In this document: piece by piece, positions 18,391-26,169 of the stretch | Layout: every line of letters begins with the position of its first letter | Numbering within the stretch: the first letter of the stretch is position 1 | Assembly (NCBI GenBank): GCA_001580565.1 | Contig: LRBF01000213.1 | Span: 1-64,000 of the forward strand | Reading direction: 5' to 3' | DNA: 64,000 bases | Source of the DNA: Caballeronia megalochromosomata | Lineage (GTDB): Bacteria > Pseudomonadota > Gammaproteobacteria > Burkholderiales > Burkholderiaceae | Notes under the pieces: model-generated | The model's database searches: none | Seen by the model: only the letters and a program-made list of their open reading frames with translations | What the model was told of the DNA's origin: nothing | Translations under genes and position numbers: made by a program

Positions 18391-18453
18391 GCTTTCGCGG
18401 GATGCCCAGGCGCCGGCCGGAATCCATATTTTCGCAATTGCACCGGGTGAAAG

Positions 18454-18900
18454 ATGAGCCTCAAAGACCAGATCAACGACGACATGAAGACTGCCATGCG
18501 CGCGAAAGAAACCGAGCGCCTTGGCACGATTCGCCTGCTGCTCGCCGGAATCAAGCAGCGTGAAGTCGACGATCGCGTCACGCTCGACGACGCGGGCATC
18601 ACCGCCGTCATCGACAAGATGATCAAGCAGCGCAAGGATTCGATCAGCCAGTTCGAGGCCGCGAACCGCCACGATCTCGCCGACAAGGAAAAGGCCGAAC
18701 TGGCCGTGCTGGCGGCCTATATGCCCGAACAGCTTTCCGCCGACGCGATCGCCGCCGAAGTGCAGGCCGCTGTCGCCGCGACGGGCGCCGCCGGGCCGCA
18801 GGACATGGGCAAGGTCATGGGCGTGCTGAAGCCGAAGCTTGCCGGCAAGGCCGATATGACCGCCGTCTCCGCGCAGGTGAAAGCCGCACTCGCCAAGTAA
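18454..18900 (+). CDS. GatB/YqeY domain-containing protein
   Basis: A 148-residue protein matching the YqeY family: MSLKDQINDDMKTAMRAKE at the start, RLLLAGIKQREVD, then the C-terminal GatB/YqeY half with AYMPEQLS and the conserved GPQDMGKVMGVLKPKLAGKADM. The family resembles the tRNA-binding tail of the GatB amidotransferase subunit, but the role of free YqeY is not settled. It lies 20 bases before dnaG in the usual yqeY-dnaG-rpoD order and is probably co-transcribed with dnaG. A GGGTGAAAG sequence precedes its ATG. Confidence 0.92.
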   Translation: MSLKDQINDDMKTAMRAKETERLGTIRLLLAGIKQREVDDRVTLDDAGITAVIDKMIKQRKDSISQFEAANRHDLADKEKAELAVLAAYMPEQLSADAIAAEVQAAVAATGAAGPQDMGKVMGVLKPKLAGKADMTAVSAQVKAALAK

Positions 18901-18920
18901 CCTCCGCCGCTCCTGATTCG

Positions 18921-20801
18921 GTGATTCCGCACGCTTTCCTGCAGGATTTGCTCAACCGCGTCGATATCGTCGACGTGGTGGGCCGCTACGTCCAGTTGAA
19001 AAAGGGCGGCGCGAACTTCATGGGCCTCTGCCCGTTTCACAACGAAAAGAGCCCGTCGTTCACGGTCAGCCCGACCAAGCAGTTCTATCACTGCTTCGGC
19101 TGCGGCGCGCACGGCACCGCGATCGGCTTTCTGATGGAGCACACCGGTCTCACGTTTCCCGAGGCCGTGAAGGATCTCGCGCAAGGCGCGGGGCTCACGG
19201 TTCCGCAGGAGCCATCGAACGGCTTCCGTGGCGGCAGCGGTGGCGAGAGCGCGCCGAGCAAGGCGGTTAGCGTCGCGCTGACCGAGGTCATGCAGACCGC
19301 GTGCGATTTCTATCGCAAGCAACTGCGCGGTGCGCCCGACGCCATTGCGTATTTGAAGAAACGCGGACTGACCGGCGAGGTCGCCGCGCGTTTCGGACTC
19401 GGCTACGCGCCGGATGGCTGGCAGAACCTCGAATCGGCGTTTCCCGATTATCGGGATGAAAACCTCGTCGAATCGGGTCTCGTGATCGTCAGCGAGAAGA
19501 CCGATTCGCAGGGACAGGCGCGGCGCTACGACCGTTTCCGCGAACGCGTGATGTTCCCGATCCGCAATGTGAAGGGCAACGTGATCGGCTTCGGCGGGCG
19601 CGTGCTCGACGGCGGCGAGCCCAAGTATCTGAACTCGCCGGAGACGCCGCTGTTCAGCAAGGGCAGCGAGCTGTACGGACTGTTCGAAGCGCGTCTGGCG
19701 ATTCGCGAACTGGGCTACGTGCTCGTCGTCGAAGGGTATATGGATGTCGTCGCACTCGCGCAGCTCGGCTTTGCGAACGCCGTGGCGACGCTCGGCACGG
19801 CCTGCACGCCGATTCACGTGCAGAAGCTCTTTCGTCAGACAGATGCCGTAGTATTCAGCTTCGACGGCGATTCGGCCGGTCGTCGCGCCGCGCGCCGCGC
19901 GCTGGAAGCGGCGCTGCCGCATGCGGCGGACAACCGGACGGTCAAGTTCCTCTTCCTGCCGAAGGAGCACGATCCGGACAGCTACGTGCGCGAGTTCGGC
20001 ACGGACGGGTTCGGCGAGCAGGTCGATCGCGCGATGCCGCTGTCACAGTTTCTTCTGAACGAGGTGCTGAACGACAAGGAATTGGAGCAGCCTGAAGGTC
20101 GCGCGAAGGCGCTTTTCGACGCGAAGCCGCTGCTTCAGGCGCTGCCCGCCAATGCGTTGCGGGTGCAGATCCTGCATATGCTCGCGGACCGGCTCGACAC
20201 GCCGTTCACCGAGATCGCCGCGCTTTGCGACATTGATTCGCGCGCGGCGGCCGTCGCGCGCGCGAACGTGCCGAAGAGCGAACGCCGGCGCGTGACCGGG
20301 CAGGAACAGCGCGCGCTACGCAATCTGGTGATGTACCCGGGCATCGCGGCGGCGCTCGATCAGGACAGCGAGCGCACCCTCGTGACCATGACCGAGCACG
20401 GCGAACTGTTCAGCGAAGTGGTTTCGCACGCGCGCGAACTCGGCGATGCGGCCGAATTCCAGTTGCTGTCCGAGATCTTGAGAAATGCAGCAAACGCGCC
20501 CACGTACGACGATATCTTCCAGGAAATTCTCGCCTATGATGAAAACGTTCGCGATTTGCTGATGCGCGACCCCTCTGACGAGGCCGCGGCGCAGCGCGTC
20601 GAGGAACAGAAGCGCCTGCTCGCGGAAGAATTGCAGGCGACGGTGGTGAAGCTTCGCCACGACAGCTATCGGGCGCGGCTGGATCAACTGGCGCGGCAAT
20701 CGAGCTTGTCGGCGCAAGAAGTGGCGGAGTTTTCGGAACTGTCAGCGAGAGTGGCGCAGATCAAGGCTGGGCGGGGCGCGAGCGCGGATGGCGGAAGGTG
20801 A
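18921..20801 (+). CDS. dnaG: DNA primase
   Basis: A 626-residue primase that lays RNA primers at the replication fork. The N-terminal CHC2 zinc-binding domain is intact (CPFHNEKSPSF, then YHCFGCGAHG), the TOPRIM catalytic centre follows (LVVEGYMDVVALAQ with the acidic Glu, then FSFDGDSAGRRAARRAL), and a C-terminal helical DnaB-interaction region ends the protein. Translation begins with GTG at 18921 (MIPHAFLQDLLNRVDI). It sits between yqeY and rpoD, the macromolecular synthesis operon arrangement. A strong extended -10 box overlaps its stop codon and drives rpoD. Confidence 0.97.
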   Translation: MIPHAFLQDLLNRVDIVDVVGRYVQLKKGGANFMGLCPFHNEKSPSFTVSPTKQFYHCFGCGAHGTAIGFLMEHTGLTFPEAVKDLAQGAGLTVPQEPSNGFRGGSGGESAPSKAVSVALTEVMQTACDFYRKQLRGAPDAIAYLKKRGLTGEVAARFGLGYAPDGWQNLESAFPDYRDENLVESGLVIVSEKTDSQGQARRYDRFRERVMFPIRNVKGNVIGFGGRVLDGGEPKYLNSPETPLFSKGSELYGLFEARLAIRELGYVLVVEGYMDVVALAQLGFANAVATLGTACTPIHVQKLFRQTDAVVFSFDGDSAGRRAARRALEAALPHAADNRTVKFLFLPKEHDPDSYVREFGTDGFGEQVDRAMPLSQFLLNEVLNDKELEQPEGRAKALFDAKPLLQALPANALRVQILHMLADRLDTPFTEIAALCDIDSRAAAVARANVPKSERRRVTGQEQRALRNLVMYPGIAAALDQDSERTLVTMTEHGELFSEVVSHARELGDAAEFQLLSEILRNAANAPTYDDIFQEILAYDENVRDLLMRDPSDEAAAQRVEEQKRLLAEELQATVVKLRHDSYRARLDQLARQSSLSAQEVAEFSELSARVAQIKAGRGASADGGR

Positions 20802-20803
20802 AA

Positions 20804-20812
20804 TGCTATAAT
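20804..20812 (+). promoter_or_regulatory. Extended -10 promoter upstream of rpoD
   Basis: TGCTATAAT directly follows the dnaG stop: a perfect TATAAT at 20807-20812 with the extended TGN. The -35 position holds only GCGGAT, as is usual for extended -10 promoters. It would give rpoD a leader of more than 400 bases. Confidence 0.65.
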
Positions 20813-21236
20813 TAAAAGTTCAAAAGGAACGGCTTTTTGTCAAGTGTTTGAATCCTATTATTGCGTTTCAGCAGACGTCTGGGAACGCGGAGTCGAGCAA
20901 TTGGCAAAGAGCATTTGAAGCTGTCATGCGGTAGAGCCGGCGGGTTGGCCGGTTGGGGGAAGGGGCAGGAAGGCGCAGGCTGAAACGGTCTTCGGAATGC
21001 GGTAGGTGTTGCACGCCGCATAAATCCTACGAAACAGGCCGATAAGCACGCCGACGTACAGACGGGCATAAGGGAAGCGGCTGCTATTGAGGGTAGGGCG
21101 AGGAGACGATTCACACTCGTTCGAACCGCGATGGCGCCCCGGGCAGGGCACGCAGGACGAAGCAGCGTGCGCGTATTGGGTATTCACGGTTCCATCGGCT
21201 GTTGTCCAGCAGCCGCGAGTCGAGACTAAAGCCGGT
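20813..21236 (+). other. Long rpoD leader region
   Basis: About 420 bases without a supported gene. Frames are open on both strands, but no start signal or domain is seen. Part of the region is in frame with rpoD from a GTG at 21087 onward, giving a possible 50-residue N-terminal extension, but the composition there does not look like sigma factor. Confidence 0.45.
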
Positions 21237-23294
21237 ATGGCGAACTCCATGACGAAAAAGCTGAACGATGTATCCGTCGAAGACGACGCAATGCAAAACG
21301 CAGAGTCTGGCGCCGCGCCTGCGGCGAAGGTCGAAAAGGCCAAGGCCCGCGATCGCCGCGCGAAGGAAAAGGCGCTGCTGAAGGACGCGTTCTCGTCGAG
21401 CGCGCCCGGCACGGTCGAGGAACTCGAAGAGCGTCGCGGCAAGTTGCGCGCGCTCATCAAGCTCGGCAAGGAGCGCGGCTTCCTCACCTATGGCGAGATC
21501 AACGATCACCTTCCGGACAACTTCACGGAAACCGAGGCGATCGAAGGCATCATCAGCACGTTCAATGACATGGGCGTGGCGGTGTACGAACAGGCGCCGG
21601 ATGCTGAGACCCTGCTGCTGAACGACAACGCGCCGAACGCCTCGTCCGACGACGAAGTCGAGGAGGAAGCCGAAGTTGCGCTCTCCACCGTCGATTCCGA
21701 ATTCGGCCGCACCACCGACCCGGTCCGCATGTACATGCGCGAGATGGGCACGGTCGAGCTGCTGACGCGCGAAGGCGAAATCGAGATCGCGAAACGCATC
21801 GAGGATGGCCTGAAGCACATGGTCATGGCCATCTCCGCGTGCCCGACGACGATTGCCGACATCCTCGCGATGGCCGAGCGCGTGCAGAACGAAGAAGTGC
21901 GCGTCGATGAACTCGTCGACGGCCTGATCGACCCGAACGCGCAGGACACCGACGGATTCTCCGAACAGGAAGCCGAGGCGATCGAGTCCGAAGACGAGGA
22001 AACCGAGGAAGAGAGCGACGAGGAAGAGGAAGAAGAGGACGACGGCAGCGCGCAGGCCAGCGCCAACGCCGCGCAACTCGAACTCCTCAAGGCGCAGTCG
22101 CTCGAGAAGTTTGCGCTCATCAGCGAATGGTTCGACAAGATGCGCCGCGCCTACGAGAAGGAAGGCTACAAGTCGAAGGCCTATCTGAAGGCGCAGGAGG
22201 CCATCCAGACGGAGCTGATGAACATCCGCTTCACGGCGCGCACCGTCGAGCGCCTGTGCGATACGTTGCGCGCGCAGGTCGATGAGGTGCGCCAGGTCGA
22301 GCGGCAGATTCTGCACACGGTCGTCGACAAGTGCGGCATGCCGCGCGCCGAGTTCATCACGCGCTTTCCCGGCAACGAGACGGATCTGGAATGGTCCGAC
22401 AAGGTCGTCGGCGAAGGGCACGAGTACAGCGCGGTGCTGGAGCGCAATATTCCGGCCATTCGCGAGCAGCAGCAGCGTCTGCTGGATCTTCAGGCGCGTG
22501 TCGTGCTGCCCTTGAAGGACCTGAAGGAAACCAACCGTCAGATGGCTGCGGGGGAGTTGAAGGCGCGTCAGGCGAAGCGCGAAATGACTGAGGCGAATCT
22601 GCGTCTCGTGATTTCCATCGCGAAGAAGTACACGAACCGCGGCCTGCAGTTCCTCGACCTGATTCAGGAAGGCAACATCGGTCTGATGAAGGCGGTGGAC
22701 AAGTTCGAATATCGTCGTGGCTACAAGTTCTCGACCTACGCGACGTGGTGGATCCGTCAGGCCATCACGCGCTCGATCGCGGACCAGGCGCGCACGATCC
22801 GCATTCCGGTTCACATGATCGAGACGATCAACAAGATGAACCGCATCTCGCGGCAGATCCTGCAGGAAACCGGTCTCGAGCCGGATCCGGCGACGCTCGC
22901 CGAGAAGATGGAAATGCCGGAGGACAAGATCCGCAAGATCATGAAGATCGCGAAGGAGCCGATCTCCATGGAAACGCCGATCGGCGACGACGACGATTCG
23001 CATCTGGGCGACTTCATCGAGGATACGAACACGGTGGCGCCCTCCGATGCCGCACTTCATGCGTCGATGCGCGATGTGGTGAAGGACGTGCTCGACTCGC
23101 TGACGCCGCGGGAGGCGAAGGTGCTGCGGATGCGCTTCGGCATCGAGATGAGCACGGATCACACGCTCGAAGAGGTTGGCAAGCAGTTCGATGTGACCCG
23201 CGAGCGGATTCGCCAGATCGAGGCGAAGGCGCTGCGAAAGCTGCGGCATCCTAGCCGGTCGGATAAGTTGAAGTCGTTCTTGGAAGGGAACTGA
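21237..23294 (+). CDS. rpoD: RNA polymerase primary sigma factor (sigma-70)
   Basis: A protein of about 685 residues that directs RNA polymerase to housekeeping promoters. In order: region 1.1 with LIKLGKERGFLTYGEINDHL; region 1.2 with DPVRMYMREMGTVELLTREG; an acidic non-conserved region with a run of Glu and Asp; regions 2.1-2.4 with RLVISIAKKYTNRGLQFLDL, EGNIGLMKAVDKFEYRRGYK and ATWWIRQAITRSIADQARTI; region 3; and region 4.2 with TLEEVGKQFDVTRERIRQIE. ATG 21237 is the most likely start, though its ribosome site is weak and ATG 21249 is possible. A strong terminator and a tRNA follow. Confidence 0.96.
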   Translation: MANSMTKKLNDVSVEDDAMQNAESGAAPAAKVEKAKARDRRAKEKALLKDAFSSSAPGTVEELEERRGKLRALIKLGKERGFLTYGEINDHLPDNFTETEAIEGIISTFNDMGVAVYEQAPDAETLLLNDNAPNASSDDEVEEEAEVALSTVDSEFGRTTDPVRMYMREMGTVELLTREGEIEIAKRIEDGLKHMVMAISACPTTIADILAMAERVQNEEVRVDELVDGLIDPNAQDTDGFSEQEAEAIESEDEETEEESDEEEEEEDDGSAQASANAAQLELLKAQSLEKFALISEWFDKMRRAYEKEGYKSKAYLKAQEAIQTELMNIRFTARTVERLCDTLRAQVDEVRQVERQILHTVVDKCGMPRAEFITRFPGNETDLEWSDKVVGEGHEYSAVLERNIPAIREQQQRLLDLQARVVLPLKDLKETNRQMAAGELKARQAKREMTEANLRLVISIAKKYTNRGLQFLDLIQEGNIGLMKAVDKFEYRRGYKFSTYATWWIRQAITRSIADQARTIRIPVHMIETINKMNRISRQILQETGLEPDPATLAEKMEMPEDKIRKIMKIAKEPISMETPIGDDDDSHLGDFIEDTNTVAPSDAALHASMRDVVKDVLDSLTPREAKVLRMRFGIEMSTDHTLEEVGKQFDVTRERIRQIEAKALRKLRHPSRSDKLKSFLEGN

Positions 23295-23371
23295 CGGGGC
23301 TTGTTTTGAGAGGCGTTGTGAGGCAAACTCGCTACCCTTCGTAGTCGCCTTGCGCAATGTTCGGAAGTGAC

Positions 23372-23401
23372 AGAAAGCGCCGCCATCGGCGCTTTCTTTT
23401 T
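23372..23401 (+). terminator. Rho-independent terminator after rpoD
   Basis: An 11-bp perfect stem AGAAAGCGCCG (23372-23382) / CGGCGCTTTCT (23387-23397), loop CCAT, then T residues. It ends the rpoD transcript just before the tRNA. Confidence 0.9.
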
Positions 23402-23417
23402 GCTCTCTGCGTGCAAA

Positions 23418-23494
23418 GGGCCGGAAGCTTAACTGGTATAAGCTGTCGACTCATAATCGACCGATAGTGGGTTCGAGCCCCACCCGGCCCACCA
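23418..23494 (+). tRNA. tRNA with anticodon CAT (tRNA-Ile2 or elongator tRNA-Met)
   Basis: A 77-base cloverleaf including encoded CCA. Acceptor stem GGGCCGG (23418-23424) pairs with CCGGCCC (23484-23490); D stem GCTT/AAGC; anticodon stem GTCGA/TCGAC around loop CTCATAA with CAT at 23452-23454; T stem GTGGG/CCCAC with TTCGAGC loop; then ACCA. The anticodon arm resembles tRNA-Ile2, whose C34 is changed to lysidine, more than elongator Met, but bases alone do not settle this. The D loop is short and lacks the common TAGCTCAG start. It marks the left edge of the accessory island. Confidence 0.9.
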
Positions 23495-23524
23495 TTCATT
23501 TCTTCGCGAAATCAAACGGTTTTC

Positions 23525-23600
23525 TGTAGTTTTACCCTACATATGTCGCAAACGACAAAAGTAGCCTCCGTCTATTCGGAAAATTTGAACTAAACAGCGT
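23525..23600. repeat. Candidate left end of Tn7-like element
   Basis: Thirty bases beyond the tRNA the sequence begins TGTAGTTTTACCC. Tn7-like ends start with TGT. The next 70 bases are AT-rich and contain loosely repeated units (GTCGCAAACGACAAAAG, GTCGGGAAAAAATCG) that could be TnsB binding sites. No matching inverted end (GGGTAAAACTACA) was found by eye elsewhere, so the call is tentative. Confidence 0.35.
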
Positions 23601-23634
23601 TACGTCGGGAAAAAATCGATAATAAATGCCTGTT

Positions 23635-25005
23635 TTATCGAGATTCTGGGCGCGAAAGACTGTTCCTCTGGGCACGGATCACATCGTGGTAGCCAAGCTT
23701 GAGCCCAAGCCTTGCTCTCAGGTCATTCAGAATCGTGCGCCGCGACGGGCGACCTCCGGCCGCAATGATCGAGTTGTACGAGGCGCGCCAGGCTTCATCT
23801 TGCGTGTTTTGCCGGTGTTCCACGCGCTGTCGTTGACGCGCAAGTCCTTGTCGAACCAACGTTGCATGCTGTTCGGGCGCGCGTTTACGCAGATGTCGCG
23901 GCGAAACTTGAAGATGTCGAGCCGCATCGAGCGCGCAAGCAGACGGATTTCGGCTCATAAATCCCTGGAGTTCCGCAAAAAACCGCTCATCCGGCGCTTT
24001 GTAACCATTGGCTAGTTTCAAAATGACAGGGCTCCGCTCTCTCGAGGGCCGCCGTCGAGGCGAAAGCATCACCTTGTTTCCGAGGACAACATCTAGGATA
24101 GGGCAGCCAAACGCATATGCGATATGTGCCAGATTCTGCAGACTTGCACGGGATTTTCCGTGAGTCCATCCATGAATCTGCGATTTGCTCACCCCGAGGT
24201 ACCGTGCTAGTTCGGTCGCATTGCCGTTGAATAACGACTCAGCCACGTTTTTGAGAAACACGGCGAGCGAGTACTCGCACACGGGTGCTCCCTGAATATG
24301 CTTGATGTTACTAATCAAATCGGCAATCAATCTTGCAACCTCGACTTCGTGGGCGGTTGCTCGGACAGATTTTCGCCTAGATAGACTTTCCCCATTAATT
24401 CTTGAGTGACCTGGAATGGTAAACGGGAACGGCTTCGCCCCTGGGACTTCGTAGTCTGAAGCGAGACGCAATCGATGTAGTGGGCACGCTGTCACGCAAT
24501 CGACGGCCCATAGTAGGCGATCGTACTTTTGGCGACCAGCTCTTTCGTCCTCCCTATAGCATGCCGGGCAAAACTTCGCTTTCGGGGCTATCAAATGAAA
24601 CGGAGGAAGAAGCTCGCGCAACGGCAGCATAGTCATAACGCAAAGATCAGTACGTAGAGTAAGCCAGTTCAATGCCCCTACCCAGCGCGCCGCACGCTCT
24701 GTCACCCCGCAGATGGCATGCTCATAACACTCGTCAGCTATGTCAAAAGTGGACCACCCAGCAATGCCCCCGGTTAGCGGTGCTATGGCATGGTAAGCGA
24801 CCGTCCTTGGGAGCAAACCGTGCTGCCAACATACCCTTCGGAAATAGCTGATCAAGCTCTCTTGCGTTGCCCCGTCAAAACCGTACGGGCTGAGGTCAAA
24901 GAAAAGAGAGCGGGGTGGTGCATCGATTGGCCATCCACCGGGTAGACCGCGGAGGGGAAATGAATCATTCTCGGCGCGACTCGGTTGGGGCTGGCTATTT
25001 TGCAT
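23635..25005 (-). CDS. TniQ/TnsD-like target-selection protein
   Basis: A 456-residue protein with the TniQ layout: an N-terminal region ending in a zinc finger (CPAC at 146-149 and CPLH at 174-177), then a helical C-terminal half with a helix-turn-helix-like stretch (ELARYLGVSKSQIHGWTHGK, near 265-285) and basic repeats at the end. TniQ/TnsD proteins bind the target site and recruit TnsC. It is longer than the short TniQ of CRISPR-guided elements and nearer to TnsD size, which fits direct recognition of a fixed site such as the adjacent tRNA. Its start overlaps the end of the tnsC-like gene by 11 bases, so the two are coupled. Confidence 0.8.
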   Translation of the reverse strand: MQNSQPQPSRAENDSFPLRGLPGGWPIDAPPRSLFFDLSPYGFDGATQESLISYFRRVCWQHGLLPRTVAYHAIAPLTGGIAGWSTFDIADECYEHAICGVTERAARWVGALNWLTLRTDLCVMTMLPLRELLPPFHLIAPKAKFCPACYREDERAGRQKYDRLLWAVDCVTACPLHRLRLASDYEVPGAKPFPFTIPGHSRINGESLSRRKSVRATAHEVEVARLIADLISNIKHIQGAPVCEYSLAVFLKNVAESLFNGNATELARYLGVSKSQIHGWTHGKSRASLQNLAHIAYAFGCPILDVVLGNKVMLSPRRRPSRERSPVILKLANGYKAPDERFFAELQGFMSRNPSACALDAARHLQVSPRHLRKRAPEQHATLVRQGLARQRQRVEHRQNTQDEAWRASYNSIIAAGGRPSRRTILNDLRARLGLKLGYHDVIRAQRNSLSRPESR

Positions 25006-26026
25006 TTCTCAGTTTCGATTTCTCGAGTTCTGCTTTCGTGGTCTTCTCATCTAGATAGGTGTTTGGGTTGGCGCCTCTTAGATATGGACATAGATTCGCC
25101 TCTCCTATGGTGGTTTCCATCGCAATGCGACGCTGAGCTTCGCGAGAAGGCATCGCGGCAAGCAAACACGCGTCGTTCCATTTGTTCCCCTCGAATGCAC
25201 AAAGCCGAACAGCGGCCATTACGATATCTGCCGCAGCGCCGGGAATTCCGGAACTCGCCACGAAAAGCGTGCGAATGTACTTCTGCAAATTTACTGAACC
25301 AGCTAAGGGAATGTTTTCGCCGAACGTCATCATGAACGAAGAAAACTCTAAATAGTCTTCTTCACAGTCGTGATACCGCGGAAAATCAAGTACTACGAAG
25401 CGTCGTGAAATTTGATCGGTACATGTAGCGAGGCGCTCACACCCGAAGGCACCAATTATGATTAAGGTCATGCCTGCTCGATTTGACAAAGACTTTAAAA
25501 GGTTGCCGTAGAGTTCAGGTTTCGTCTTGGAGATCGTGAAGTGTACCCCTTCATCCAAGATTAACCGTCTAACCTTTCGATTTTTTATGGCTTGCTCGAA
25601 CATGAGCCGACAATTCTTTTCGACATCGGGGGGCTCACCGGTAGTCGGGATCAGTCCGGTCACTTCTGCTGGGCATGGGGCAAGCAAAGCAGCGCACACT
25701 CGCTGATAGAATAGAATAAAGTTGAATTTGGAACTATCGGGTGCGTCAACTTCCACCAAAACTGCGGGGATGCAACTCGGATCTTCTTGTATCTCAATGC
25801 GGTGATCCGATAACGCCGACCGCAGTTGCAAACGCGCGAAAGTTGACTTGCCAACGCCCGTTGGTCCTACAACGATCACGATCCCTGAATTGGGAGTCAA
25901 CACTCTCTCGATTTGAGACGATAGATTTTTTAGATTGCGATGTTCAAAGAACGATGACTTCATATACGCAGACTTCTCGTCGGGGCTACCGGCAATGGCT
26001 TGCTCGCGCGTGAGAGTATGAATCAT
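24995..26026 (-). CDS. TnsC/TniB-like AAA+ ATPase
   Basis: A 343-residue AAA+ protein. Walker A is GPTGVGKS at 54-61 and Walker B is LILDE at 155-159; the following SNRAGMTLIIIGAFGCERLA stretch fits sensor 1. In Tn7-like systems this protein links target selection by TniQ/TnsD with the TnsB transposase and controls target immunity. It sits between tnsAB (143 bases upstream) and tniQ (11-base overlap). The MuB/TniB family is the alternative name for the same fold. Confidence 0.85.
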   Translation of the reverse strand: MIHTLTREQAIAGSPDEKSAYMKSSFFEHRNLKNLSSQIERVLTPNSGIVIVVGPTGVGKSTFARLQLRSALSDHRIEIQEDPSCIPAVLVEVDAPDSSKFNFILFYQRVCAALLAPCPAEVTGLIPTTGEPPDVEKNCRLMFEQAIKNRKVRRLILDEGVHFTISKTKPELYGNLLKSLSNRAGMTLIIIGAFGCERLATCTDQISRRFVVLDFPRYHDCEEDYLEFSSFMMTFGENIPLAGSVNLQKYIRTLFVASSGIPGAAADIVMAAVRLCAFEGNKWNDACLLAAMPSREAQRRIAMETTIGEANLCPYLRGANPNTYLDEKTTKAELEKSKLRNAK

Positions 26027-26169
26027 GTTGTACCCCTACTTAGTGAGTTTATTTACACCGATGACGGCCGTCCCCAGATGTGACAGCGTTCTAAAAGGGT
26101 GCCTTGATACACGCACCGGCATAGGTCGGTGCGGCGCCAACAGCATCTGGAGTGCAGAGGTTGCCGTCA

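Noticed and set aside
21111..23357. 748-codon open frame opposite rpoD
   Set aside because: Shadow frame produced by high GC at third positions; no plausible protein features.
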